Positions 1 to 8,750 of a DNA stretch of 64,000 bases are shown here, in pieces (within the stretch, counting starts at the first letter, position 1; each line of letters opens with the position of its first letter). The stretch spans positions 62,001-126,000 of the forward strand of contig JAEEYO010000059.1 in NCBI GenBank assembly GCA_016288205.1, written 5' to 3'. A program made the translations under genes and the position numbers. The notes under the pieces were generated by a model. The model was not told the origin of the DNA, searched no databases, and saw only the letters and a program-made list of their open reading frames with translations. Source of the stretch: Treponema sp. GTDB lineage: Bacteria; Spirochaetota; Spirochaetia; Treponematales; Treponemataceae.

Positions 1-1
1 T

Positions 2-2398
2 TTGAAACTCAAGGATTTTACCCAGGACAAGGCACATCACGAGCAGATTCTTAACGAGGCAAAGGAAAAAAGGGATGCCGCGGTCAAGGACATCGCCGAG
101 ATTTATGACACGCTCAACGAAAACACCGACAAAATCAAGTCTCTCAATGACCAGCTTACGGCAAAGCAGACGGAAACAATCAAGCTCCAGGCCGAGCAGT
201 CCGGAAAAAAGGACCTCGTCAAGCAGATTAAGCAGCAGCAGATTGGAATCCGCGAAAAAATAGGACAGCTGGAAAACAGGATAAAAAACACCACCGAAAG
301 AATTGACGAGTACAATCAGGACATTGACAGCCTTAACGCCGATCTTTATGAGAAAAAGAAGGCTCTGGACAAGATAATAGAAAACATCAACAGCTTTACG
401 CAAAACATCTCCCAGTGCAACGGTCAGATTGATGACAACCAGCGTCAAATCAGCACGAATTCCGGCAAAATCAACAATCTGGATGCAGAAAGGGAGTCTT
501 TGCAAAAGGAGCTCGCCGCAATCACCGAGGACATAGTTACCGAGCTGGACGCAAAGCTAAAGGAAGCGGGCTACTCGTCATCTGGCAGCAAAAAGGCAAA
601 GGAAGCCTTGAACACTCTTCTTGAGAAAATCAAGATTTTTTCAACCGGCCGCGCGAACATTTTCATGGATTTCTCAAAGCTTTCCACACATTCAGAAAAA
701 GACTGCGAGCGTTTTTCATCCGATGCCGTCCAGGCGTTTACTGACTTGCAGGGAATGCTGGAGGAACTTTCAAGCTCCATCGAAACATACACCAAAACAA
801 CTCCCCAGTTTATTGACGACTTCCTATCTCCAGAGGGAATCATCACGAAAAAGAGGAACATTGACCAGAGCATTCAGGAAAATCTGGAGCAGATAAAACA
901 GCTGAACCTTGAGAACAAGGAGCTTGCGAACACAAACGTCGAGCTGAACAAAAAAATCAGCGAATACAAGGAGACTCTGAACGGTCTTCAAATCAACCGC
1001 GCGGAAATAATCCAGCAGAACAACAACTGCACCCAGCAGATTGCGTCTTTAAAAAGGAATCTCGCTTCCGAGGAAAACAGCCTCAGGGAACAGCAGGATG
1101 AGTTGTTTCAGGAAAACCGCCGCCAGGAGGAGATGGACGACCAGCTGCAGGAGATTGAGGAGCAGATTGCAGAATTGCAGGCAAAGGGCGACAAATTGCT
1201 CGATGAGATTGACGAGCTGAACAAGCAGATTAACGAATGCAACAGCAAGGTCAGCGGAAAGGAAGATGCCCTTAAAAAACGTCAAGATGAGAAAAACAAG
1301 TATCAGGCGCAGATTGAGAGATACACTGCCTCAGTCGCGCAGAACGATACCGAAATCCGCAACGTAAAGCAGAATTTCCAGGACAACTATTCAAGGGACC
1401 TGATGGAATTCGAAGAGCGGATGTATACAATCACAGAAACTCCGCAGATGCTCAAGGAAAAGCTTGCCGCCACAAAGCAGAAAATCAGCGACCTTGGATC
1501 CGTGAACTTTATGGCCGTGGAGCAGTTCGCCGAGGAAAAGGAAAGATTTGAAAGGCAGCAGGAAAGCTACAACGACACCAAAAAGACCCTGGAAAATCTT
1601 ATCCGCGTAAGTGAGGAAATCAGGACAAAATCTTCGGAGCTGTTCCTGAGCACTTACAATAAAATCAGGAAGAATTTCCACAATATGTTCCGCAGGATGT
1701 TCAACGGCGGAGGTAAGGCAGAGCTCAGGCTGATTGACCCGACAAACGTACTCACCACGGGAATTGACATTTATGCGCAGCCGCCCGGAAAAAAGCTTGA
1801 GAACATCTCCCTGCTCTCCGGTGGTGAAAAAACCATGACCGCCATGGCATTGCTCTTCGCCACATATCAGGTCCGCCCCAGCCCCTTCTGTCTCCTTGAT
1901 GAGATTGACGCGGCTCTTGATGACAAAAACGTGGGAAGCCTTGTTAATGTTTTAAAGGCATTTTCAGGTGTCAGCCAGTACATTGTCATTACTCACAACA
2001 AAAAGACGGTTCTCGGTGCTTCAACCGCGCTCGGTGTGGTTATGGAGGAAAGCGGAATCACGAAGGTCGTCCAGATTCGCTTCGACGATGATATGCTGAA
2101 CGGAAAGGCTCAGTTTGAGGCTGACGACAATTTCGTTGAGGAAGATGTGGCCCCTGAGGAAGGCATTGTCATTCCTCCACGCCCGCCAAGAAGGGAGCAT
2201 AATCCCGACGGTTCTTTAAAAGAGCCCGAGATTGCTGAAAAAAGCACTGAAAATGATATAAAATATGAAGAAAACGCGACAAATTCAGCCGAAAATATAA
2301 GCAATGTAATTGACGCAAATGAAAATAATGTGGAAAATAAGGTAGGTGGGGATGTTTCTGTGGAGGCAGAACCAGAAAACACGGGGGAAAACGAATAG
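2..2398 (+). CDS. smc: Chromosome segregation ATPase SMC, C-terminal part (5' end outside window)
   Basis: The frame is open at the window edge, so the N-terminal head with Walker A is not visible. What is seen is about 480 residues of heptad-rich coiled coil, interrupted near fragment residues 180-290 by a non-coiled stretch, then the C-terminal ATPase head with the signature LLSGGEKTMTAMAL (about residue 603) and Walker B/D-loop FCLLDEIDAALDD (about 635). SMC homodimers with ScpA/ScpB organise and segregate the chromosome. After the head there is an acidic, Asn-rich tail of roughly 90 residues that most SMCs lack. I could not recognise a canonical glycine-containing hinge where it should lie. 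The next gene begins 6 bases downstream, so the following genes are probably cotranscribed. Family assignment is secure from the signature motif and coiled-coil layout. Confidence 0.93.
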   Translation: MKLKDFTQDKAHHEQILNEAKEKRDAAVKDIAEIYDTLNENTDKIKSLNDQLTAKQTETIKLQAEQSGKKDLVKQIKQQQIGIREKIGQLENRIKNTTERIDEYNQDIDSLNADLYEKKKALDKIIENINSFTQNISQCNGQIDDNQRQISTNSGKINNLDAERESLQKELAAITEDIVTELDAKLKEAGYSSSGSKKAKEALNTLLEKIKIFSTGRANIFMDFSKLSTHSEKDCERFSSDAVQAFTDLQGMLEELSSSIETYTKTTPQFIDDFLSPEGIITKKRNIDQSIQENLEQIKQLNLENKELANTNVELNKKISEYKETLNGLQINRAEIIQQNNNCTQQIASLKRNLASEENSLREQQDELFQENRRQEEMDDQLQEIEEQIAELQAKGDKLLDEIDELNKQINECNSKVSGKEDALKKRQDEKNKYQAQIERYTASVAQNDTEIRNVKQNFQDNYSRDLMEFEERMYTITETPQMLKEKLAATKQKISDLGSVNFMAVEQFAEEKERFERQQESYNDTKKTLENLIRVSEEIRTKSSELFLSTYNKIRKNFHNMFRRMFNGGGKAELRLIDPTNVLTTGIDIYAQPPGKKLENISLLSGGEKTMTAMALLFATYQVRPSPFCLLDEIDAALDDKNVGSLVNVLKAFSGVSQYIVITHNKKTVLGASTALGVVMEESGITKVVQIRFDDDMLNGKAQFEADDNFVEEDVAPEEGIVIPPRPPRREHNPDGSLKEPEIAEKSTENDIKYEENATNSAENISNVIDANENNVENKVGGDVSVEAEPENTGENE

Positions 2399-2404
2399 AA
2401 TACC

Positions 2405-2797
2405 ATGAAGATCGATGATATTAAGGATAAGTTCCGGAGCTTCAAGGAAAAGGTTCAGGACTTTATTGACGGGAACAGAAAACTGGCTCTCATACTGCTG
2501 GTCGCAATCCTGCTCATTTTAATTCTTCTCGTAATGCTGATTGTAGGCTCGGCAAACAAAGGAAACAAATCGGTTTCCACTCAGGAGCCGAACGGTGCAG
2601 AGGCATTTGAGGACTCATTCATCCCACCACAGGACGCAACACTTGGCGACGACTATTATTTTTCCAGAAACACGGAGGAACAGTGGAGCGAAGAAGAAGC
2701 TGACGGCTACTTTACGGTTCCCACGCCATCCGTCATAGATGAATTACGAAAAGATAATGACTCACTTGTTGAGGAAATACTAGGAGCAGCACCATGA
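2405..2797 (+). CDS. Single-pass membrane protein, unknown function
   Basis: A 130-residue protein with a short charged cytoplasmic N-terminus, one strongly hydrophobic helix at about residues 28-50 and an acidic, probably extracytoplasmic C-terminal half. I recognise no domain. It starts 6 bases after smc and its stop overlaps the start of the next gene (ATGA at 2794), so the three genes are very likely one transcript with translational coupling. The shared operon hints at an envelope or cell-division related role, but that is only context. The anchored acidic tail and the following exported TPR protein could interact in the periplasm. Confidence 0.75.
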   Translation: MKIDDIKDKFRSFKEKVQDFIDGNRKLALILLVAILLILILLVMLIVGSANKGNKSVSTQEPNGAEAFEDSFIPPQDATLGDDYYFSRNTEEQWSEEEADGYFTVPTPSVIDELRKDNDSLVEEILGAAP

Positions 2798-4581
2798 AAA
2801 AGACAGTAATCTCGCTTTTTGCAGCCGTAGCGATTTCTCTTTCCGCCAATGCACAATCCGCAGCTCAGGACGCGGCAATGGAGGAAATCCCTCAGGCAGC
2901 AATGACAGAAGAAATTCAGGAAGCCGAGCAGTCCATAAATGAGCTTGAACTGGTAACGGACAGTCCGATCAGCACCGAAACGGAAGAAAAAGCGACTTCG
3001 CAGCCTCAGAAAAAATTCAATCCGGATGATTATAAGCTGGAGTCTCTGGACGACATGGAGATTGGAAATTGGAACGGATCTCAGTACCCGGAATACATTG
3101 ACATTCCGAATGTTGACACAATCCTTCCTGATGTGAATCCCGCCGACTCATACATACTCAAGAGACAGGAAAAGAGCAGCCTTGACAGCACGGACTCAAA
3201 GGCAAAGCCATCCCGCTCAGTGAGCATTGCAGGAAACCAGTATCTCGACGTGTTCTATCCCGGCAAAGGATGGATTTATCTTGGCGAGACAGCAAACACC
3301 ACTCTCCTCCGCTACTTCGGACATTCAATCAGCACTAAGGACACAATGTTCACTCTCAGGGCAAGGGGAACCGGAAAGGCAATCCTGCACTTCTACAAGA
3401 TTGATCCGCTGGACGGAACTTCCATTGACGACTACCTTGAGGTAACGATCTCCGGAACATCCGACGGAAACTCTCACATTACGGCTCCGTCCTATGCTGA
3501 AACTGTACCCGGCAAAAAGTACAGCCCGGCTCAGACAGAGACCGCACAGGCCACATCTGAAACAGAGACTCAAAGCGCAGCGCAGGTAGAAGCACCCGCC
3601 GAGGAAAGCACCGGCATTGCAGCGTCTACAACAGAAACAAAACCAATTGCAACTGAGGTAACCGGTTCAGAGACAGCGACCAAAACAGAGACAGAAACCG
3701 CAGCAGAAACAACATCAAAACCTGTGGCAGAGACAGAGCAGGCTCAGCCCATTGCAAAAGAAGAAAGCGCACGCCCTGCACCGGCAAGCTCATCAAGCAC
3801 GAAATCGGCAACGAACACAAGTAATGCGCCAAAGACAAGCTCAAGCACAGCTACAAGCACTGCGCCACAAACATCTTCAAATACAAGCGGCTCGTCTTCA
3901 TCAAGTGCAAGAACAAGCCAAAGTTCCGCACCAAAGACAAGCACAGGCACAAGTTCATCAGGTACAGCCAGCTCGTCAAGCTCAAGATCCGGCACAAGCG
4001 GCACAAAACCCGCCAGCAGCTCAAGTTCTACACAAAGGTCTTCGACAACGACAAGCACTTCAAGTTCTACCACATCAAGTGCCAGAACATCAAGCAGCAC
4101 AAGCTCAAGCTCAGCTTCAAGTTCAACATCAAGACCGTCAAGCACGGCAAGCACATACAGTGAGACACCGGACACAAGCACGGCTCAGACACCATCGTCA
4201 AGTCCTGCAACCAGCCCGGCTCCCGCTCCAAAGAGTACGTCAAGCTCAAGCAAGGGACAGGCAAAATCATCTGGAAGCTCCGTCATAGGATCATCTGCTG
4301 ATGATGAGCTGCTCGAAAAGGCACAGAAAGCATACAGCGCAAAGAAATACGGCGAGTGTCTGGAATATCTCACCGAATTCTTCAACAATGCCGTGACCAG
4401 ATTGGACGAGGGTCTTTTCTTGCAGGGACAGGCTCTTGAGGCTCCGTCAGACTACCGCAACATAAAAGCGGCTCTTGAAACTTACGAGACCCTTGTGAAG
4501 CAGTATCCAAAGAGCAAAAAATGGAAGGCCGCAAACGAAAGGGTCATTTACCTGAAGCGATTCTACTTCAACATCAGATAG
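2794..4581 (+). CDS. Exported Ser/Thr-rich protein with C-terminal TPR-like region
   Basis: A 595-residue exported protein. Residues 1-21 form a typical signal peptide ending at ANA-Q. Residues of about 140-225 look like a compact beta domain. Residues of about 320-500 are extreme low complexity made almost wholly of Ser, Thr, Ala, Pro and a little Lys/Arg, followed by a helical TPR-like C-terminus (about 510-595) with the pattern of repeats used for protein contacts. Such Ser/Thr linkers are often glycosylated or span a cell-wall layer; neither can be shown here. The low-complexity DNA opens long spurious frames on both strands. The gene overlaps its upstream neighbour by 4 bases and precedes serS by 42 bases. 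Function unknown. Confidence 0.85.
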   Translation: MKKTVISLFAAVAISLSANAQSAAQDAAMEEIPQAAMTEEIQEAEQSINELELVTDSPISTETEEKATSQPQKKFNPDDYKLESLDDMEIGNWNGSQYPEYIDIPNVDTILPDVNPADSYILKRQEKSSLDSTDSKAKPSRSVSIAGNQYLDVFYPGKGWIYLGETANTTLLRYFGHSISTKDTMFTLRARGTGKAILHFYKIDPLDGTSIDDYLEVTISGTSDGNSHITAPSYAETVPGKKYSPAQTETAQATSETETQSAAQVEAPAEESTGIAASTTETKPIATEVTGSETATKTETETAAETTSKPVAETEQAQPIAKEESARPAPASSSSTKSATNTSNAPKTSSSTATSTAPQTSSNTSGSSSSSARTSQSSAPKTSTGTSSSGTASSSSSRSGTSGTKPASSSSSTQRSSTTTSTSSSTTSSARTSSSTSSSSASSSTSRPSSTASTYSETPDTSTAQTPSSSPATSPAPAPKSTSSSSKGQAKSSGSSVIGSSADDELLEKAQKAYSAKKYGECLEYLTEFFNNAVTRLDEGLFLQGQALEAPSDYRNIKAALETYETLVKQYPKSKKWKAANERVIYLKRFYFNIR

Positions 4582-4623
4582 AAAACGCTACGGAGAGGAA
4601 AAAATAAAAACACAGAGGAAAAT

Positions 4624-5952
4624 ATGTTAGACTACAGATTTATAAAGGAAAATCTTGCCGCCGTAAAAGAAAACATCAAAAACAGGAACATGACGGCGGA
4701 TGCGGATTTGGTGGTGTCCCTTTTTGACCAGAGAACCGCCACAGTTACCGAGTTGCAGGGTTGGCAGCAGAAACGCAACGAAAATGCAGCAGCCATGAAG
4801 CAGAAGCTCGACCAGGAAACAAGACAGAAGTATATAGAAGAAGGCAAGACAATCAAGGAAAAGGTCGCCGAAGTTGAGGCCCGCCTTAATGATCTTGAAA
4901 CCCGTCTCGAAGAAGCCGCAAGACAGATTCCGAACATGGCAAATCCTGCGGTTCCGGTCGGAAAACTCGACACTGAAAATCTTGAGGTAAAGAAAGTCGG
5001 CACACCGCGCAAGTTTGAGTTCAAGCCAAAGGACCATGTTGCCCTCGGCGAGTCCCTTGACCTGATTGATTTTGACAGGGGAACCAAAGTTTCCGGCCCC
5101 AAATTCTACTATCTGAAAAACGAGGCCGTATTCCTTGAGCAGGCACTGATTATGTATGCCCTGAACACACTCCGCAAGCACGGATTCACAACCTTCATCA
5201 CTCCAGATGTCGCAAGGGAGGAAGTTCTTAAGGGCATCGGATTCAATCCACGCGGAAACGAAAGCAATGTGTACGCCATTGAGGACGAGGGAACCTGTCT
5301 TGTCGCAACAGCTGAAATCACACTTGGAGGATTCCACTCAGGAGAAATCCTTGACAAGACAAAACTTCCCCTTTTCTACTGTGGTCTCTCACACTGTTTC
5401 AGACGCGAGGCAGGTGCGGCGGGTCATTTCAGCAAGGGACTCTACCGCGTGCATCAGTTTGATAAGGTTGAGATGTTCGTTTACTGTCTCCCTGAGCAGA
5501 GCGATGAAATCCACGAAAAACTCCGCCTGATTGAGGAAGAGATTTTCACCGGACTCGGACTTCCATTCCGTGTGGTTGACACATGCACAGGAGATTTGGG
5601 AGCACCCGCATACAGAAAGTGGGACCTTGAGGCATGGATGCCCGGAAGAGCCGATGAAGAGCATCCTGAGGGAGACTACGGTGAGGTAACATCCACATCA
5701 AACTGCACGGACTATCAGGCACGCCGTCTCAACGTAAAATACCATGACGATGACGGAAAGAACAAATACGTGCACATGCTCAACGGTACGGCAATTGCTG
5801 TGGGAAGAGCCATGCTCGCAATCCTTGAGAACTACCAGAATGCGGACGGTTCGGTAACGGTCCCGGAAGTGCTCGTACCCTACTGCGGATTCGATCACAT
5901 CGGACCAAAGGACAGTCTGAATTCACCGGTATACTCAGCAGGAAAAAAATAA
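4624..5952 (+). CDS. serS: Seryl-tRNA synthetase
   Basis: Charges tRNA-Ser with serine in the cytoplasm. The 442-residue protein is of normal bacterial length: an N-terminal helical arm (about residues 28-110) that grips the tRNA long variable arm, then a class II catalytic core. Motif 2 is visible as FRREAGAAG with HQFDKVEMF after it (about residue 257 on), and motif 3 as NGTAIAVGRAMLAILENYQ (about 385-403). An AGAGGA ribosome site lies 5 bases before the ATG. A strong hairpin follows the stop codon (see 5961-5992). Confidence 0.97.
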   Translation: MLDYRFIKENLAAVKENIKNRNMTADADLVVSLFDQRTATVTELQGWQQKRNENAAAMKQKLDQETRQKYIEEGKTIKEKVAEVEARLNDLETRLEEAARQIPNMANPAVPVGKLDTENLEVKKVGTPRKFEFKPKDHVALGESLDLIDFDRGTKVSGPKFYYLKNEAVFLEQALIMYALNTLRKHGFTTFITPDVAREEVLKGIGFNPRGNESNVYAIEDEGTCLVATAEITLGGFHSGEILDKTKLPLFYCGLSHCFRREAGAAGHFSKGLYRVHQFDKVEMFVYCLPEQSDEIHEKLRLIEEEIFTGLGLPFRVVDTCTGDLGAPAYRKWDLEAWMPGRADEEHPEGDYGEVTSTSNCTDYQARRLNVKYHDDDGKNKYVHMLNGTAIAVGRAMLAILENYQNADGSVTVPEVLVPYCGFDHIGPKDSLNSPVYSAGKK

Positions 5953-5960
5953 GACAAAGG

Positions 5961-5992
5961 CAGGTTCAGGAGTCACATGACTTTTGAACCTG
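5961..5992 (+). terminator. Long hairpin between serS and the AI-2E permease
   Basis: CAGGTTCA (5961-5968) pairs with TGAACCTG (5985-5992), two G-T wobbles follow, then AGTCA pairs with TGACT; the stem is nearly uninterrupted with a tiny loop. It begins 9 bases after the serS stop. There is no clean U-run afterwards, so it may be an attenuating or processing hairpin rather than a textbook terminator. It also swallows the first ATG of the next frame (5977), which argues against that start. Confidence 0.5.
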
Positions 5993-6036
5993 AGTTAAAA
6001 TATTTTCTACGCAGATCGGAAAAAATGGAGCCACTT

Positions 6037-7209
6037 ATGGAAGAAAAAACATCAAAGTCTACCCGACGTATTTTTATGGTTCTTCTGCTGATTGCATTTA
6101 TTGTAATTGCCGCCGTGCTCAAGCTGACAAAATCGTTCGCCATTCCCATAACGGTCTCTGTATTGCTCGCATTTGTGCTCTATCCGCTCTGCCTGAAACT
6201 GAACCGGCTTCACATCCCGTGGATTCTCTGCATAATCATCATGTTGGTTTTGGGAACCTTCCTTTTCATACTCGTAAGTACGGTTTTGGTTTCATCCATT
6301 TCGTCTGTCGTCAAAGTCTATCCGAGTTACGAATATAAATTCAACGCGCTGTCCGAAAAAATCACGCAAATCTACAAGCAATTCTGCGAGACGATGAACA
6401 TTGAATATGACGACCAGGCAAGCATCTGGCGCACACTCTCAAATTCTCTCAACATCAATTTGAAGTCCGCGCTGCTCAATGTCTATTCCGTCGGCACGTC
6501 CGTTCTTTCAGTTTTAAAGACCATTCTGATTCTGCTGCTCTTTTTGGTTTTCTTGCTGATTGAGCTGAACCCAAAGAATTCCAGTTCCAAAATCGACGCG
6601 GCATTTCTCAACGCCGGAACAAGGAACAAGGTTAAAAGCGTCATCGCAAACACAATCCATGACGTGACGCACTTCCTTTCCATAAAATTTCTCATCTCCC
6701 TGATTACGGGATGCGGAGTCTGGCTGCTCTCTATTTTGGTCGGGCTGGAGTTCCCGGTCATCTGGGGCATTCTCGCATTCATTTTGAATTTCATCCCGAC
6801 TCTCGGCTCAATCATCTCATGGGCAATTACGACTGTGTTTGCCATAGTCCAGTTCGCACCTTCATGGGGACCAATCATCTTCATCGCTGTCGTCGTGCTT
6901 GCCATAAACATGGTTTTGGGAAACATCGTTGAGCCGCGCTGGGAAGGACAGGATTTGGGACTCTCCCCCTTCGTCATTCTCGTAAGCCTCTCTTTCTGGG
7001 GATGGATGTGGGGATTCGCAGGCATGGTTCTCGCAGTCCCTCTCATGGTCATTTTGAAAATCTGCTTTGAAAACTCCGCCTATCTGAGACCGATCGCCAT
7101 ACTTTTGGGAAGCGGAAAAAAGGGAAAGAAAAATTCCCTGGAAATTCCAGCAGCAAGCTCAAATCCTGAAAGCGGAACGAACTCCGAAGGCACAGAAGAA
7201 AAGAAATGA
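6037..7209 (+). CDS. AI-2E family (PerM/TqsA-like) membrane transporter
   Basis: A polytopic membrane protein of the AI-2E transporter superfamily, whose members export autoinducer-2 or exchange ions such as Na+/H+. It has several hydrophobic helices in the N-terminal third, a soluble loop in the middle and the typical C-terminal helix bundle carrying GNIVEPRWEGQDLGLSP and a Pro/Gly-rich helix. I chose ATG 6037 because GGAG (6027-6030) sits 6 bases upstream; ATG 6025 is an alternative, and the far-upstream ATG 5977 lies inside a hairpin. The C-terminal tail is Ser/Gly/Glu-rich. The stop is only 4 bases from the convergent patatin gene. Substrate unknown. Confidence 0.88.
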   Translation: MEEKTSKSTRRIFMVLLLIAFIVIAAVLKLTKSFAIPITVSVLLAFVLYPLCLKLNRLHIPWILCIIIMLVLGTFLFILVSTVLVSSISSVVKVYPSYEYKFNALSEKITQIYKQFCETMNIEYDDQASIWRTLSNSLNINLKSALLNVYSVGTSVLSVLKTILILLLFLVFLLIELNPKNSSSKIDAAFLNAGTRNKVKSVIANTIHDVTHFLSIKFLISLITGCGVWLLSILVGLEFPVIWGILAFILNFIPTLGSIISWAITTVFAIVQFAPSWGPIIFIAVVVLAINMVLGNIVEPRWEGQDLGLSPFVILVSLSFWGWMWGFAGMVLAVPLMVILKICFENSAYLRPIAILLGSGKKGKKNSLEIPAASSNPESGTNSEGTEEKK

Positions 7210-7213
7210 CAGC

Positions 7214-8116
7214 TTAATCGAACCAATAATTTGAGACTCTGGAAAATCCCCTTTTGGTCAGGATATCTACAGCGTCTTCATATCCGGTTTTAATTAAGAG
7301 CCTGATTCTATTTGCGGAAAAGTTCGTCGTGCCATCAAGAACTCCCTCAAGCCAAGAATCTCCGTCAGTGTCTATACTTGGAAAAATTTCTATGATGTTC
7401 AGATTATCATAATCTTTTACCTTAATTCTTCTTGCATGATTTTTGTCCGAACAGTAAACGACAATCACATTTGAAAGCCTGTTGTGCCATGTCAGAGGAT
7501 CAATCGGCACATTGTCTCCTCCCAAAGATTCCTGTCCTCCATCTGAATAATAATGTCCGCCGTCCCCGTCATCAATCCAAACGCAATCACAGACTACAGG
7601 CACAGCAGATGTCGCAAGGAGACAAGATTTTTTCTTTTGCAGAGAACAATCATTAAGACAAAATCTGTATGCATGGCTTCCGATTCCACTACCCAAGACA
7701 TTCGAGTCAATCCATTTAAGCACTTTAAGGCGGGAACGGATTGCCGTAACATAAACAAGCGGAAAATGCGATCTGTCGATTTTTTCAAGAGGCAAAGCAT
7801 TCATAATATATTCAAGCCCAGACTGTGAAATCAAATCCTGATCAGTCTGTAAAAAATGCGGTACCTGATTGACCCAAATATTCTCCGCTTCTTCAGTTGA
7901 GACAGAAGAAAAAAGAGCCGCGTTAAGTCCTCCGACGCTTGTTCCGCTAATCACTGTTATTTTTTTGTCAAGACCAAATTCCTCAAGTGCCTTCCAGACA
8001 CCAAGCTGATACGCTCCCTTGCCGCCGCCGCCTGCAAGCACAAGCCCCCATTCCTGAGCAAATACGGGAGAAGCGAAAATGAAAATCAAAGAAATAAAAA
8101 GAATTCTGAATCTCAT
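7214..8116 (-). CDS. Exported patatin-like phospholipase
   Basis: A 300-residue patatin-family lipid acyl hydrolase with a Ser-Asp catalytic dyad. A signal peptide of 20 residues (cleavage after VFA) sends it out of the cytoplasm. The oxyanion loop GGGGKG is at 29-34, the nucleophile Ser60 lies in GTSVGG, and the catalytic Asp in the SDGG motif near residue 194, so all essential elements are present. It is the last gene of the bactofilin-1 operon and overlaps the stop of the preceding lipoprotein gene by 4 bases. Its substrate is not known; envelope phospholipids are the natural guess. Confidence 0.88.
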   Translation of the reverse strand: MRFRILFISLIFIFASPVFAQEWGLVLAGGGGKGAYQLGVWKALEEFGLDKKITVISGTSVGGLNAALFSSVSTEEAENIWVNQVPHFLQTDQDLISQSGLEYIMNALPLEKIDRSHFPLVYVTAIRSRLKVLKWIDSNVLGSGIGSHAYRFCLNDCSLQKKKSCLLATSAVPVVCDCVWIDDGDGGHYYSDGGQESLGGDNVPIDPLTWHNRLSNVIVVYCSDKNHARRIKVKDYDNLNIIEIFPSIDTDGDSWLEGVLDGTTNFSANRIRLLIKTGYEDAVDILTKRGFSRVSNYWFD

Positions 8117-8697
8117 AAATGCAAATCTCCAGTTTTAACGTATTCAGAAGAATCCGATGTTAGCGTCGAAAACTTGTCCGAAGCCAAATTAAAGGAACCT
8201 TTCTCTATAAAAGATTTTCCATCATCACGCATGAAAAAATAATTCAGGTTTACCAAAAGGACATTTTCAGAAATCAAAATTTCTTTTCTCGAATAAATTC
8301 TATTATTTTTTTTGAAAAGTTTTATGCCCATCTCCGTTCCATTTTTATCGGACACAGGCAAATTCTGATTGTAAATGTATGCGGCATAAACATAGCGCTT
8401 CTGCCACAGCTCAGAAAGCTCAATAGATTTTTTCTCCGCGTAAGAAATCCACAGCGAAGTATCATCGATTGCGTTCCAAGCATAACGCATATACCTTTTT
8501 CCGTTTACGACAAAAGGATATTCATAAACACCATTTTGCGACTCCCATTTTCCCAAAAGCTCGTTCAGATAAGTTGCATTGTGATAGCTGAAAGTCTTTT
8601 CTACTTCCGGCTCCTCACGTATTTCTTCCGTAGTCTCACAGGAAAAAATCAGGACCGAAAAAATCAGAATTATAAAAAATCTTACAAAAAACTTCAT
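8113..8697 (-). CDS. Putative lipoprotein, unknown function
   Basis: About 194 residues from the preferred start MKFFVRFF. A hydrophobic signal ends at the lipobox LIFSC, so the mature protein should be lipid-anchored on Cys. The rest is mixed alpha/beta with many aromatic and charged residues, and I recognise no family. An ATG 18 bases upstream (8715) would add residues encoded by the GTGGAAA repeat between genes and is less likely. Translationally coupled to the patatin gene. Confidence 0.75.
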   Translation of the reverse strand: MKFFVRFFIILIFSVLIFSCETTEEIREEPEVEKTFSYHNATYLNELLGKWESQNGVYEYPFVVNGKRYMRYAWNAIDDTSLWISYAEKKSIELSELWQKRYVYAAYIYNQNLPVSDKNGTEMGIKLFKKNNRIYSRKEILISENVLLVNLNYFFMRDDGKSFIEKGSFNLASDKFSTLTSDSSEYVKTGDLHL

Positions 8698-8700
8698 TCC

Positions 8701-8750
8701 GTTTTCCACTCTCAACTCTCAGCTTTCCGTTTTCAACTTTCCACTTCCAT
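8701..8750 (-). repeat. GTGGAAA-type low-complexity repeat (copy 1)
   Basis: Degenerate runs of TTTCCAC/TTTCAAC/CTCTCA words between two operon genes. The repeat has been captured into the 3' end of the upstream gene, whose last residues (SGKLKTES) are repeat-encoded, and into the leader of the downstream lipoprotein gene. It belongs to the family also seen near 36547, 44775, 47971, 57600, 58502 and 62087. Confidence 0.7.

Noticed and set aside
3744-4288. Long open frames on both strands inside the Ser-rich gene
   Set aside because: By-product of low-complexity codons; composition (Gln/His/Arg or Leu/Glu/Val only) is not protein-like and there are no ribosome sites.
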